This document shows, piece by piece, positions 1-7,331 of a stretch of DNA of 15,283 bases; position 1 is the first letter of the stretch; the number at the start of each line of letters is the position of its first letter. A program made the translations under genes and the position numbers. The notes beneath the pieces were generated by a model. That model was not told the DNA's origin and made no database searches. It was given only the letters and a program-made list of their open reading frames with translations. The stretch lies in assembly GCA_023437485.1 (NCBI GenBank), contig JAEZGB010000099.1, positions 1-15,283 of the forward strand, written 5' to 3'. Source of the stretch: Bacteroidota bacterium. GTDB lineage: Bacteria > Bacteroidota > Bacteroidia > Flavobacteriales > Flavobacteriaceae.

Positions 1-1152
1 GGTGAAGGTGATCGTGGGCTGCGGACCGTTCTGGCAGATCGACACCGTGCCGGAAATGGTCGCCGTGGGCAGCGGGCCTACCGTGATGGTGGCCGAACCG
101 ATTTGGTTCTGCGAGCACGAATTGGCATCGGAAACCGAAACTAAATCATATTGGAAAGTCCCCACAACCGCAGTAGCCACCGAAACCGTTGCGGTGTTGC
201 CCGTAGAGTTGATTGTCAGGGGCGCGCCGCCATTGATCGTATACGTAAAAGTATAAGGCGCGGTTCCATTGGCACCGGTAAAGGTGATGGTCTGCGAAGG
301 CCCGTTCTGGCAGATGGTAGCCGTGCCCGAGACAGTGGCCGTGGGCAGTGGATTGACCGTTACGGTCGCCGTACCTGTTTGCGGCTGCGAACAGCTTCCG
401 GCCGCATCGGACACACTTACCAGTGTATAAACCGATGTCGCGGTAAGCATCGGCGTGGTCACCGAACCGTTTCCGCCCGCATCAAGGGTAATGGTTAGGT
501 TGGCTCCGGCATCGACCGTGTAGGTCACCACCGAACCCGGAGTTCCCGTGAAGGTGACCGTCGCGGTATCGCCCGAGCAGATCGTCGCATCGCCGGAGAT
601 GGAAGCCACTGGAAGCGGCCCTACCTCGATCACTGCGGTGCCCGATTGATTCTGTGAGCAACCGTTGGCATCCTCTACCGAGACAAGGGTGTAGGTAAAG
701 GTTCCGTTGACCGCGGTGGATACATTGATGGTGGCCGTACTGCCCGTTGAGACTATTGTATTGTTGCTACCGCTATTGATCGTGTACGTAAAAGTAAACG
801 GGCCCGTACCCGCTGTGCCGGTAAAGGTGACAACAGGGGAAGTTCCGTTTTGGCAAATCGTGGTGGTGCCTGAAATTGTCGCGGTTGGGAGCGGATTGAC
901 CGTCACGGTGGCGGTTCCGGTTTGATTTTGGGAACATACGCCCGCCGCATCGGTTACGCTGACCAGGGAATAAACGGTTGTCACGACAGGGTTGATGGTT
1001 ATCGAGGCATCGCCCGACGCATCGAGTACGATGGTTTGGTTCGCGCCCGAGTCCACGGTATAGGTTACGGTCGCACCCGGTGTTCCCGAAAAAGTGATCG
1101 TTGCAGAATCGCCCGCGCAGATGGTCGCGTCACCCGAAATCGACGCCGTCGG
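1..1152 (-). repeat. Alternating A/B Ig-like repeat array (4 units plus a partial fifth)
   Basis: From residue 830 the protein runs B (830-917, 88 aa), A (918-1009, 92 aa), B (1010-1098, 89 aa), A (1099-1190, 92 aa), then a new A-type unit entering the left edge. Type A carries TFTYTINxGxxxTI and a C-Q-N-G start. Type B carries GDATIC, then VTYTVDxGAN and DAAGxCSQ. The result is a ~181-residue (about 543 bp) two-domain higher-order repeat that is also visible as DNA similarity. Confidence 0.85.
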
Positions 1153-3639
1153 AAGCGCGATGACTTCCACAATGATTTCCTGATAAGGTCGGCAAAGCGG
1201 ATCGGCGGGTAGCGGATTGGCTATCGCATATACATAATATGTTCCCGGAACATTGGGGAGTGAACCCGCATTGCCAAGCGGCGGCGGATCATACGAAGCT
1301 GTCGTAGCCCCATCGGGCGTAGCGCTTCCAATAGGGGCACCGCCGGTGTACATCGCATCGCCCGCCTGTTGCGTGGTGAAATAGACAAATGTGATCGCAT
1401 CGGTACCCGTGAATTCGGTATTGACCGATAACGGATCTGGGTCGCCGTTCACGCATAGTTGCTGGTCAGGTGACGGATCGGTGACCTCGGGACAGCTGCA
1501 ATCGGTAAAAATAAGCTGGAAAGGTTTTACAAGAATACACGGCGAGTTGAAGTTACTCACCGAAGCGTAAATCGTCTGCCCCGAACTCGTCGCAACAAAT
1601 GCCGTTGGATTGGGAATCGGGTTGGCGGCATCGGCTGCGTCGCCCGGGGTAAGGTGGTATGAAATATCGTATTCAAAAGCATCGCCACCGTTGAGAATTA
1701 CCGAATCATTTTCGGTCAAATCAAAGAGGTTTTCGCATTGAACAAGGTCTTGCGGCGTGCCCGAAAAATCATCAATGACCTCTACCAACACATCCTCGGT
1801 AATAGTGGTGATCTGGCCGCACATGTTGTATTCAACCTGAGCGGTGTAGGTGGTTGTCTGGGTGGGGCAAACGGTAATTTGAGTGTTGGTGCTGATGGGG
1901 GTTGTTCCCTCAAACCACTGGAAATTGACCGCCGACGGACCACTTGGGGTAAACCTCCAGGCCTCGTTGAAGGCCGACCAGGTGCCCGTGTTCCGTCCTG
2001 GCGGGGTATAGGCCACCGTACCCGCCGCGTTCATGATGCCGATGACTCCACTACCGCTGTTCCAGGTAGTACAGGGAGTCCGGCTTTCCACATAAACTTC
2101 AATGATATTCGAAATTTCATAGAGAACGATCTGATACGTTTGTAACCCGACACTTTGCGCGCAGGAATATTGGCCCAGGTGATAAAAGTTCACAACCAGC
2201 TTACGGCATGGATAGGTGCCCATCAACTGCCAGTTTACTGACACCTCTGGCGGACTGGCCTGCGGATTGGTATCCTGGTGTACTCCATAAATCGCGTTTG
2301 GCCAGGGATAGGTGGTGCTGGGGAGTGTTTGGTTGAATGCATACCCTGATCCGCCGCCAGGGGTTACATTGGCGAAGGAAATAAGCCCGTTGGAACCTAC
2401 GTGCGCGGTTTGATACACATTGCCGAAGAAACAAAATTGGAACGGCAGGTTAATGGTGGGCGACCAGACATCATCAGTCCCTACGGAAATGGGGGTAAAG
2501 TCCGGGCCAAAAAACGCGGCCTGCGGGCAGTAGGGAATTGATGATACGGTGTACTGGGTGGTAGTTCCAAGATCGACAAATTGTGCCCTTAGGTCCCGGC
2601 ATTCCCCGGTTACGCATACCGGATCAACGGCTCCTTCCAAATCAAGGTCGCCCGCCAGTACCGACGCACAACCATTCAGGTTGACCGAGATGATGGCCGA
2701 ACCGGTAATGCTTTCATTGGTACATCCCGGAGGATTTGTGGTCCCCACGCTGTAAAGCGAATACTCCGTACCCACCTGAAGCACCGGCGAAGTCCAGGTT
2801 GTGGTTCCTGAAGGTCCGATGGTCACCGTATAAAAATTATTGGCCGTATTGTAAAAAACAACGACGGTATTGGGCGTTCCCGTAAAGGTCAGGGTGGCGG
2901 TGGTCCCGGGGCATATTGTTGCGCTTCCGGAAATAGAGACGGTGGGCACCGTGATTACGTTTACAGTAGCGGCACCGGTTACATTATTGGTACAAGAAGG
3001 CGTAGCCGATGAACTTACACTGACCAGTTGGTAGGCGAATGTTCCCTGGGCCGCGGTTGAGACCGGTACCTGGACGCTGTTGCCCGAAGTGGTTGTGACG
3101 GTTTGGGGCGCGCCTCCGTTGACGGTATAGGTAAACGTATACGGCGCGGTGCCGTTGTTCCCGGTAAAGGTAATTTGAGGCGAAGGTGCCCCCACGCATG
3201 CCGATGTGTTTCCGGTAATGGTGGCCGTGGGTGCCGGAGTGGAAACCACGGTAATGGTGGCGGTTCCGGTTTGCGGCTGGTCACACCCTGTTGTCGGACA
3301 GGAAACGCTGAGCAGATTGTAATCAAATGTGCCGGCCACATTGGTAGGCGCGGCAACTGTCACACTGTTGCCCGAGGTGGTTGTAACCGTTTGCGGTGCG
3401 CCGCCATTGATGTTATAGGTAAAGGTGTAGGGTGCGGTCTCGTCGGCACCGGTAAAGGTAATGAGCGGCTGCGTTCCGTTAAGGCAAACGGTGGTGGTCC
3501 CGCTAATGGTGGCCGTGGGCAAAACCGCCGACTTTACAGGCCGGGGCTCATTTTTGAACATTCCGTGCAGGGGCGCAGCAGTAGTTAACTGACTGAAAAC
3601 CATTGCCGTTAAGGAAATGAGTAAAATTCTAAACGTCAT
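1..3639 (-). CDS. Giant secreted Ig-like repeat protein, probable T9SS-exported adhesin (N-terminal 1213 residues, cut by window edge)
   Basis: Reading the minus strand from the ATG at 3639-3637, the frame stays open for 1213 codons to the left edge, so the 3' end lies outside. Residues 1-22 look like a signal peptide: Arg4, a hydrophobic stretch ILLISLTAMVF, then a small-residue cleavage region. Residues ~41-322 are three Ig/PKD-like repeats. Residues ~323-829 are a Cys-containing non-repeat middle that includes FCFFGNVYQTAHVGSNG near 402-418. From 830 to the edge there are four more complete repeats and the start of a fifth. Repeats begin with P-T-A-T-I-S-G followed by a Cys about six residues on, and end with a Q-T-G-T-A-T-V-T-V strand. 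Such proteins in flavobacteria are typically cell-surface or secreted adhesins with a C-terminal type IX sorting domain; that domain would be outside the window, so export route is inference. The gene is divergent from folE. Short plus-strand frames inside it are antisense shadows of the repeats. Confidence 0.9.
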   Translation of the reverse strand, partial: MTFRILLISLTAMVFSQLTTAAPLHGMFKNEPRPVKSAVLPTATISGTTTVCLNGTQPLITFTGADETAPYTFTYNINGGAPQTVTTTSGNSVTVAAPTNVAGTFDYNLLSVSCPTTGCDQPQTGTATITVVSTPAPTATITGNTSACVGAPSPQITFTGNNGTAPYTFTYTVNGGAPQTVTTTSGNSVQVPVSTAAQGTFAYQLVSVSSSATPSCTNNVTGAATVNVITVPTVSISGSATICPGTTATLTFTGTPNTVVVFYNTANNFYTVTIGPSGTTTWTSPVLQVGTEYSLYSVGTTNPPGCTNESITGSAIISVNLNGCASVLAGDLDLEGAVDPVCVTGECRDLRAQFVDLGTTTQYTVSSIPYCPQAAFFGPDFTPISVGTDDVWSPTINLPFQFCFFGNVYQTAHVGSNGLISFANVTPGGGSGYAFNQTLPSTTYPWPNAIYGVHQDTNPQASPPEVSVNWQLMGTYPCRKLVVNFYHLGQYSCAQSVGLQTYQIVLYEISNIIEVYVESRTPCTTWNSGSGVIGIMNAAGTVAYTPPGRNTGTWSAFNEAWRFTPSGPSAVNFQWFEGTTPISTNTQITVCPTQTTTYTAQVEYNMCGQITTITEDVLVEVIDDFSGTPQDLVQCENLFDLTENDSVILNGGDAFEYDISYHLTPGDAADAANPIPNPTAFVATSSGQTIYASVSNFNSPCILVKPFQLIFTDCSCPEVTDPSPDQQLCVNGDPDPLSVNTEFTGTDAITFVYFTTQQAGDAMYTGGAPIGSATPDGATTASYDPPPLGNAGSLPNVPGTYYVYAIANPLPADPLCRPYQEIIVEVIALPTASISGDATICAGDSATITFSGTPGATVTYTVDSGANQTIVLDASGDASITINPVVTTVYSLVSVTDAAGVCSQNQTGTATVTVNPLPTATISGTTTICQNGTSPVVTFTGTAGTGPFTFTYTINSGSNNTIVSTGSTATINVSTAVNGTFTYTLVSVEDANGCSQNQSGTAVIEVGPLPVASISGDATICSGDTATVTFTGTPGSVVTYTVDAGANLTITLDAGGNGSVTTPMLTATSVYTLVSVSDAAGSCSQPQTGTATVTVNPLPTATVSGTATICQNGPSQTITFTGANGTAPYTFTYTINGGAPLTINSTGNTATVSVATAVVGTFQYDLVSVSDANSCSQNQIGSATITVGPLPTATISGTVSICQNGPQPTITFT
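2674..3519 (-). repeat. N-terminal Ig-like repeat block (3 units)
   Basis: Three consecutive ~90-residue units (about residues 41-133, 137-230 and 232-320) share the pattern I-(S/T)-G-x-x-x-x-C, then T-F-T-G, a Tyr-rich strand, and a closing L-V/L-S-V strand. The first two are type A, with the shared APYTFTY and NGGAPQTVTTTSGNS segments. The third is type B-like, shorter and with a TGTPNTVVVFY core. Units one and two are clearly homologous at protein level over most of their length. Confidence 0.8.
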
Positions 3640-3720
3640 GAGTTGGTAATTGTGATAGGGTGCGAAATTTACATAAATTTAGCACATCTTGGTGAATAAT
3701 TTTTGAAAAAATACTCTTTG

Positions 3721-3739
3721 TTAAGCCCGGCGGGCGTAA
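3721..3739. promoter_or_regulatory. Operator-like inverted repeat between divergent genes
   Basis: TTA-x-GCCCG-x-CGGGC-x-TAA: eight of nine base pairs in each arm are symmetric around the central G at 3730. It lies between the start of the giant repeat protein (minus) and the folE promoter (plus), about 26 bp upstream of the folE -7 box. No U-run follows either arm, so a protein-binding site is more likely than a terminator. The regulator is unknown. Confidence 0.4.
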
Positions 3740-3764
3740 TCATTTTCTTTCGGTATTAATTATT

Positions 3765-3772
3765 TATCTTTG
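3765..3772 (+). promoter_or_regulatory. folE -7 promoter box
   Basis: TATCTTTG matches the Bacteroidota -7 consensus TAnnTTTG. No clean TTG box is visible 19-21 bp upstream, where the sequence is T-rich (around 3743-3750). The ATG at 3800 begins 28 nt after the end of this box, giving a leader of about 20 nt. The box overlaps the upstream TTG codon at 3770, which argues against a start there. Confidence 0.6.
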
Positions 3773-3799
3773 CCCCTGTTAAATTTGAAACCCTGTCAA

Positions 3800-4471
3800 A
3801 TGATTGAAAAGCGGGAATTTGAAGACGATGCTGACCTTGGGCATCCTTTTGTGGGCGCGGCCAACCCGATGCGGGATGACGCTTTTCACCTGACCGAAGA
3901 CCAAAAGATAGAAATCATACGCAAGGATGTGGAAAACATCCTGCACACCCTGGGCATGGACCTTACCGATGACAGCCTCAAAGGTACCCCCAACCGTGTG
4001 GCAAAAATGTTTGTCAAGGAAATATTTGGGGGGCTAAATCCCGATCGCAGGCCAAAACCGTCAACTTTTGACAATCATTACAAGTACGGCGAAATGTTGG
4101 TGGAAAAGAACATCACCGTTTATTCAACTTGTGAACATCACCTGCTGCCAATTGTTGGCCGGGCACATGTGGCCTATATTTCCAACGGTTCGGTAATTGG
4201 CCTGTCAAAGATGAACCGGATCGTGACTTATTTTGCCAAGCGCCCGCAGGTTCAGGAACGCCTGACGATGCAAATTGTACAGGAATTGCAAAAGGCGCTG
4301 AACACCCAGGATGTTGCCTGCGTGATTGATGCCAAGCACCTTTGCGTGAACTCGCGCGGGATCAGCGATATTGAGAGCAGCACGATTACCTCTGAATTCG
4401 GGGGGAAATTCAAGGAAGCCGCCACTCGCCGCGAATTCCTGGACTACATTAAACTGGACACGAAATTTTAA
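3800..4471 (+). CDS. folE: GTP cyclohydrolase I
   Basis: Converts GTP to 7,8-dihydroneopterin triphosphate and formate, the first step of tetrahydrofolate/pterin synthesis, in the cytoplasm as a toroidal oligomer. The protein is 223 residues, normal for the family. Cys111, His114 (in CEHHLLPIVGRAHVAYI) and Cys182 (in CVIDAKHLCVNSRGI) match the family's zinc ligands, and His113 and His180 match the active-site histidines. The signature IGLSKMNRIVTYFAKRPQVQ follows at 133-152. I chose the ATG at 3800 rather than the in-frame TTG at 3770 because that TTG is part of a consensus -7 promoter box and the extra ten residues resemble nothing in the family. It leads a plus-strand run with cysS 92 nt downstream. 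Confidence 0.96.
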   Translation: MIEKREFEDDADLGHPFVGAANPMRDDAFHLTEDQKIEIIRKDVENILHTLGMDLTDDSLKGTPNRVAKMFVKEIFGGLNPDRRPKPSTFDNHYKYGEMLVEKNITVYSTCEHHLLPIVGRAHVAYISNGSVIGLSKMNRIVTYFAKRPQVQERLTMQIVQELQKALNTQDVACVIDAKHLCVNSRGISDIESSTITSEFGGKFKEAATRREFLDYIKLDTKF

Positions 4472-4563
4472 TCAAGGCGATACTGCCCTAGCCCTGATTG
4501 AAGCCGGCATCGCCCGAAGGGCATAAGGCGGAAAGCAGGAAAAAGCTCCAAAAAAATATTTTG

Positions 4564-6042
4564 ATGACACCGCTCTACAAAAACCAAACGCTCAGGATTT
4601 ACAATTCGCTTTCCGGCGAAAAGGAAGTTTTTATCCCCATTCATGAGGGTGCGGTGGGCATGTATGTTTGCGGGCCGACGGTGTACAGCAACGTGCACCT
4701 GGGCAATGTGCGGACTTTCATGTCTTTTGACGTGATCTTTCGGTACCTTTTGCATTTGGGTTACAAGGTTCGGTATGTGCGAAACATCACCGACGCCGGC
4801 CACCTGGAAAATGATGCCGAGGTGGGCGAAGACCGGATTGCCAAAAAAGCGCGCCTTGAACAGCTGGAGCCGATGGAGATCGTGCAGCGCTACACCGTGG
4901 ATTTCCACGACGTACTAAAGGCATATAACTTTTTGCCGCCGAGCATCGAACCCACCGCGACGGGCCATATCATTGAACAGATCGAGATCGTGAGGCAGAT
5001 AATGGAAAAGGGCCTGGCTTACGAATCAAACGGTTCGGTTTACTTTGACGTGGTGAAATTCAACCAGACCAATCACTACGGCAAACTTTCAGGCCGAAAC
5101 ATCGAGGACATGCTGGCCAACACGAGGGACCTTGACGGACAAAGCGACAAAAAGAGCCCGCAGGACTTCGCGCTCTGGAAAAAAGCCGAACCACAGCACA
5201 TCATGCGGTGGCCTTCGCCCTGGGGAATCGGGTTTCCCGGCTGGCATCTGGAATGCACGGCGATGAGCACCAAATACCTGGGACAGCAGTTTGACATCCA
5301 CGGCGGCGGGATGGACCTCAAGTTCCCGCACCACGAATGCGAGATTGCGCAGAATGAAGCTGCGTGCGGCGTTCAGCCGGTAAATTTCTGGATGCACGCC
5401 AACATGCTCACGCTCAATGGCAAGAAGATGGCCAAATCTACGGGCAACCACATTTTGCCCGCTGAGGTTTATACCGGTGGAAATCCCAACCTGAGCAAGG
5501 CATTTTCGCCGGCGGTTGCGCGGTTTTTCATGTTGCAGGCGCATTACCGCAGCGTACTGGATTTTTCAAACGACGCGCTGCTGGCCGCCGAAAAAGGGTT
5601 CCACCGTTTGATGGAAGCAGTTGCGGCGCTTAAAGGGATTCAGGCCGCCCAAACATCAACATTGGATGTGGCGCAATGGCGGGCGGCGTGTTATGAGGCG
5701 ATGAACGATGACTTTAACGCCCCGATCCTGATTGCGCAGCTTTTTGAAGGTGTCCGTTTTGTGAATTTGCTCAAGGATGGCAAGGAAAGCCTATCGGCCG
5801 ATGACCTGAAGCTTTTTACCGACACCATGAACGCCTTTGTATTTGACGTCCTGGGGTTGGAAAACTCTACCGCCGCTGCCGACGATTCAAAGCTGGAAGG
5901 GACCGTGAACCTTTTGATATCCATGCGCAACGAAGCCCGCGCCAACAAAAACTGGGCATTGAGTGACCAGATCCGGGACCAGCTGGCAGCAATCGGCATC
6001 GAGCTCAAGGACGGCAAGGACGGAACTACTTTTAGCCTTTGA
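4564..6042 (+). CDS. cysS: Cysteinyl-tRNA synthetase
   Basis: Class I aminoacyl-tRNA synthetase charging tRNA-Cys, cytoplasmic, 492 residues (typical). The zinc/active-site Cys36 is in MYVCGPTVYSNVHLGN, where HLGN at 45-48 is the HIGH motif. The remaining metal-site residues are in WHLECTAMS and HGGGMDLKFPHHECE, and the KMSKS-type loop is KMAKSTGN. The C-terminal helical domain ends with an R-D-Q-L-A-A-I-G-I segment typical of the family. I placed the start at the ATG 4564: the frame stays open upstream to a TTG at 4498, but those 22 residues are Lys-rich and unlike the family, and homologues begin close to LYKNQxLxIYNSLSGEKE. The last codon overlaps the yidD start, so the two are translationally coupled. 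The 92-nt gap after folE has only a weak GCCC-GAA-GGGC hairpin (4512-4522). Confidence 0.96.
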   Translation: MTPLYKNQTLRIYNSLSGEKEVFIPIHEGAVGMYVCGPTVYSNVHLGNVRTFMSFDVIFRYLLHLGYKVRYVRNITDAGHLENDAEVGEDRIAKKARLEQLEPMEIVQRYTVDFHDVLKAYNFLPPSIEPTATGHIIEQIEIVRQIMEKGLAYESNGSVYFDVVKFNQTNHYGKLSGRNIEDMLANTRDLDGQSDKKSPQDFALWKKAEPQHIMRWPSPWGIGFPGWHLECTAMSTKYLGQQFDIHGGGMDLKFPHHECEIAQNEAACGVQPVNFWMHANMLTLNGKKMAKSTGNHILPAEVYTGGNPNLSKAFSPAVARFFMLQAHYRSVLDFSNDALLAAEKGFHRLMEAVAALKGIQAAQTSTLDVAQWRAACYEAMNDDFNAPILIAQLFEGVRFVNLLKDGKESLSADDLKLFTDTMNAFVFDVLGLENSTAAADDSKLEGTVNLLISMRNEARANKNWALSDQIRDQLAAIGIELKDGKDGTTFSL

Positions 6043-6287
6043 CCCGGTTTAACAAAATACTGATTGCCCCTGCCCTTTTGCTGGTGCGGTTTTATCAGAT
6101 CGTGCTCTCGCCTCTTCTGCCTTCGTCGTGCCGGTTTGAACCCACGTGTTCGCAGTATATGGTTGACGCGCTTAAGATTCACGGCCTTTTTTACGGCCTG
6201 TATTTGGGAACCCGACGGATTTTGAGCTGTCATCCCTGGGGGGGTTCAGGTTACGACCCGGTACCCCCTAAGCAAGAAAAACAATAG
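6039..6287 (+). CDS. yidD: Membrane protein insertion efficiency factor YidD
   Basis: A small (82 residues) inner-membrane-associated protein that, in the studied homologues, helps YidC-dependent membrane protein insertion. It shows the whole family signature: an amphipathic/hydrophobic N-terminus (KILIAPALLLVRFYQIVLSP), then CRFEPTCSQYMVDALKIHG and a C-terminal CHPWGGSGYDPVP. The Cys residues at 31, 37 and 64 are the conserved ones. The start is a TTG at 6039 whose last two bases plus the next A form the cysS stop (TTGA overlap, 4 nt). No ATG or GTG lies near the expected N-terminus, so the TTG start is the best choice but is inferred. In most bacteria yidD sits beside rnpA/yidC; here it is with cysS and lgt. 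Confidence 0.93.
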   Translation: MTRFNKILIAPALLLVRFYQIVLSPLLPSSCRFEPTCSQYMVDALKIHGLFYGLYLGTRRILSCHPWGGSGYDPVPPKQEKQ

Positions 6288-6334
6288 GTTCCTGTACTAT
6301 TTTTTTTATTTTTACCTACCCAAAATTAACTTAC

Positions 6335-7258
6335 ATGTCATTCCTGTCAATTGTGTGGAACCCTTCAGAAGGGATCAGTATCGGATGGTTTGTCCTGCGT
6401 TATTACAGCCTGATGTTCGTGGTTGCCTTTGCCCTTGGCTGGTATATCATGAAGCGGATCTTTGACCGGGAAAACGAATCGATTGAAAAGCTCGATTCCC
6501 TTTTTATCTGGACGGTGGTGGCGACGCTGTTGGGAGCGCGGCTGGGACATGTGTTTTTTTACGATTGGGGCTATTACAAAAACAACCTGCTGGAGATTTT
6601 GCTCCCCTTTAGGTTCCACCCTACTTTTGAATTCACGGGTTTTCAGGGACTGGCAAGCCACGGAGCGGCAATCGCCATTATCATCGCCATGTATTTCTAC
6701 AGCAAAAAAGTGCTCAAAAGACCGCTGTTGTGGATTTTGGACCGCGTTGTGGTTCCGGTATCATGCGGGGCGATATTTGTTCGGATTGGCAATTTCTTCA
6801 ATTCGGAAATTACGGGGCACCCCACTGACAGCTCACTTGGAGTTAAGTTTATCCGGGAGCACTTTTCGGCCCGTGAGGCGATGGACCTGACCGGGATTGC
6901 CAACGTCAATGATGCCTATACCGCCATTGCCACAAATCCGCAATTTGCAAGCCTGTTGCAACAGGTTCCCGTACGGCATGCCGCGCAGCTTTATGAGGCC
7001 GTGGGTTATGTAGTTGTTTTTGCCGTGCTGATGTTCCTGTACTGGAAAACCAACGTGCGGGAGAGGCTGGGTTACCTGTTTGGGGTGTTTTTGGTCCTGC
7101 TTTGGACGGTGCGGTTCATCGTCGAGTATGTAAAAGAAAGCCAGGGCGGGTTTGAATCGGCGCTCGGACTTTTCTCTACCGGACAATGGCTGAGCATTCC
7201 ATTTATCCTTGTGGGACTGTATTTCATCTTCAATTCGGAGAAACCGATTGAAGTGTAA
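6335..7258 (+). CDS. lgt: Prolipoprotein diacylglyceryl transferase
   Basis: Inner-membrane enzyme that moves a diacylglyceryl group from phosphatidylglycerol to the lipobox Cys of prolipoproteins, the first step of lipoprotein maturation. It has 307 residues with about seven hydrophobic segments. Signature residues: His109 in LASHGAAIAI, the Lgt box RIGNFFNSEITGHP at 150-163 with Arg150 and Asn153, RHAAQLYEA at 214-222, and RFIVEYVKE at 260-268 with Arg260 and Glu264. A hydrophilic insertion of ~40 residues (about 173-212) before RHAAQLYEA makes it longer than E. coli Lgt, probably an enlarged periplasmic arm. The start ATG follows a 47-nt A+T-rich gap after yidD containing TATTTTTA (6307-6314), one base off the -7 consensus, so a separate weak promoter is possible. 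Confidence 0.96.
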   Translation: MSFLSIVWNPSEGISIGWFVLRYYSLMFVVAFALGWYIMKRIFDRENESIEKLDSLFIWTVVATLLGARLGHVFFYDWGYYKNNLLEILLPFRFHPTFEFTGFQGLASHGAAIAIIIAMYFYSKKVLKRPLLWILDRVVVPVSCGAIFVRIGNFFNSEITGHPTDSSLGVKFIREHFSAREAMDLTGIANVNDAYTAIATNPQFASLLQQVPVRHAAQLYEAVGYVVVFAVLMFLYWKTNVRERLGYLFGVFLVLLWTVRFIVEYVKESQGGFESALGLFSTGQWLSIPFILVGLYFIFNSEKPIEV

Positions 7259-7279
7259 TGTTAAATTTTTGTGATAACC

Positions 7280-7295
7280 TTACGGAATTCCGTAA
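7280..7295. promoter_or_regulatory. Perfect 16-bp palindrome over the -33 region of the HNH/HTH gene
   Basis: TTACGGAATTCCGTAA is fully self-complementary with no loop, so a dimer-binding operator is more likely than a hairpin terminator. It ends 7 bp before the TACTTTTG -7 box and covers the position expected for the -33 box, which is otherwise not recognisable. A protein bound here would compete with RNA polymerase or recruit it directly. The neighbouring HTH-containing protein is the obvious candidate, by inference only. Confidence 0.65.
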
Positions 7296-7302
7296 TGCTG
7301 GG

Positions 7303-7310
7303 TACTTTTG
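7303..7310 (+). promoter_or_regulatory. -7 promoter box of the HNH/HTH gene
   Basis: TACTTTTG matches TAnnTTTG exactly. The ATG at 7332 begins 22 nt after the end of the box, leaving a ~15-nt leader. An in-frame TTG at 7308 is part of this box and is therefore not a plausible start codon. Confidence 0.65.
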
Positions 7311-7331
7311 CCTGTACCAAAATTAACTAAT

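Noticed and set aside
3103..3588. 161-codon plus-strand frame and similar ones at 151-498, 922-1212 and 1738-2145
   Set aside because: All lie opposite the giant repeat protein; they are Arg/Gly-rich shadows of its repeats, recurring because the repeats recur.
3640..3720. Promoter of the giant repeat protein (TAAATTTA and TAAATTTC on the minus strand)
   Set aside because: Each is one base off the -7 consensus, and no TTG lies at the right spacing for either; A+T-rich sequence gives such matches easily.
4512..4522. GCCC-GAA-GGGC hairpin between folE and cysS as a terminator
   Set aside because: Stem of only 4 bp and no T-run follows it.
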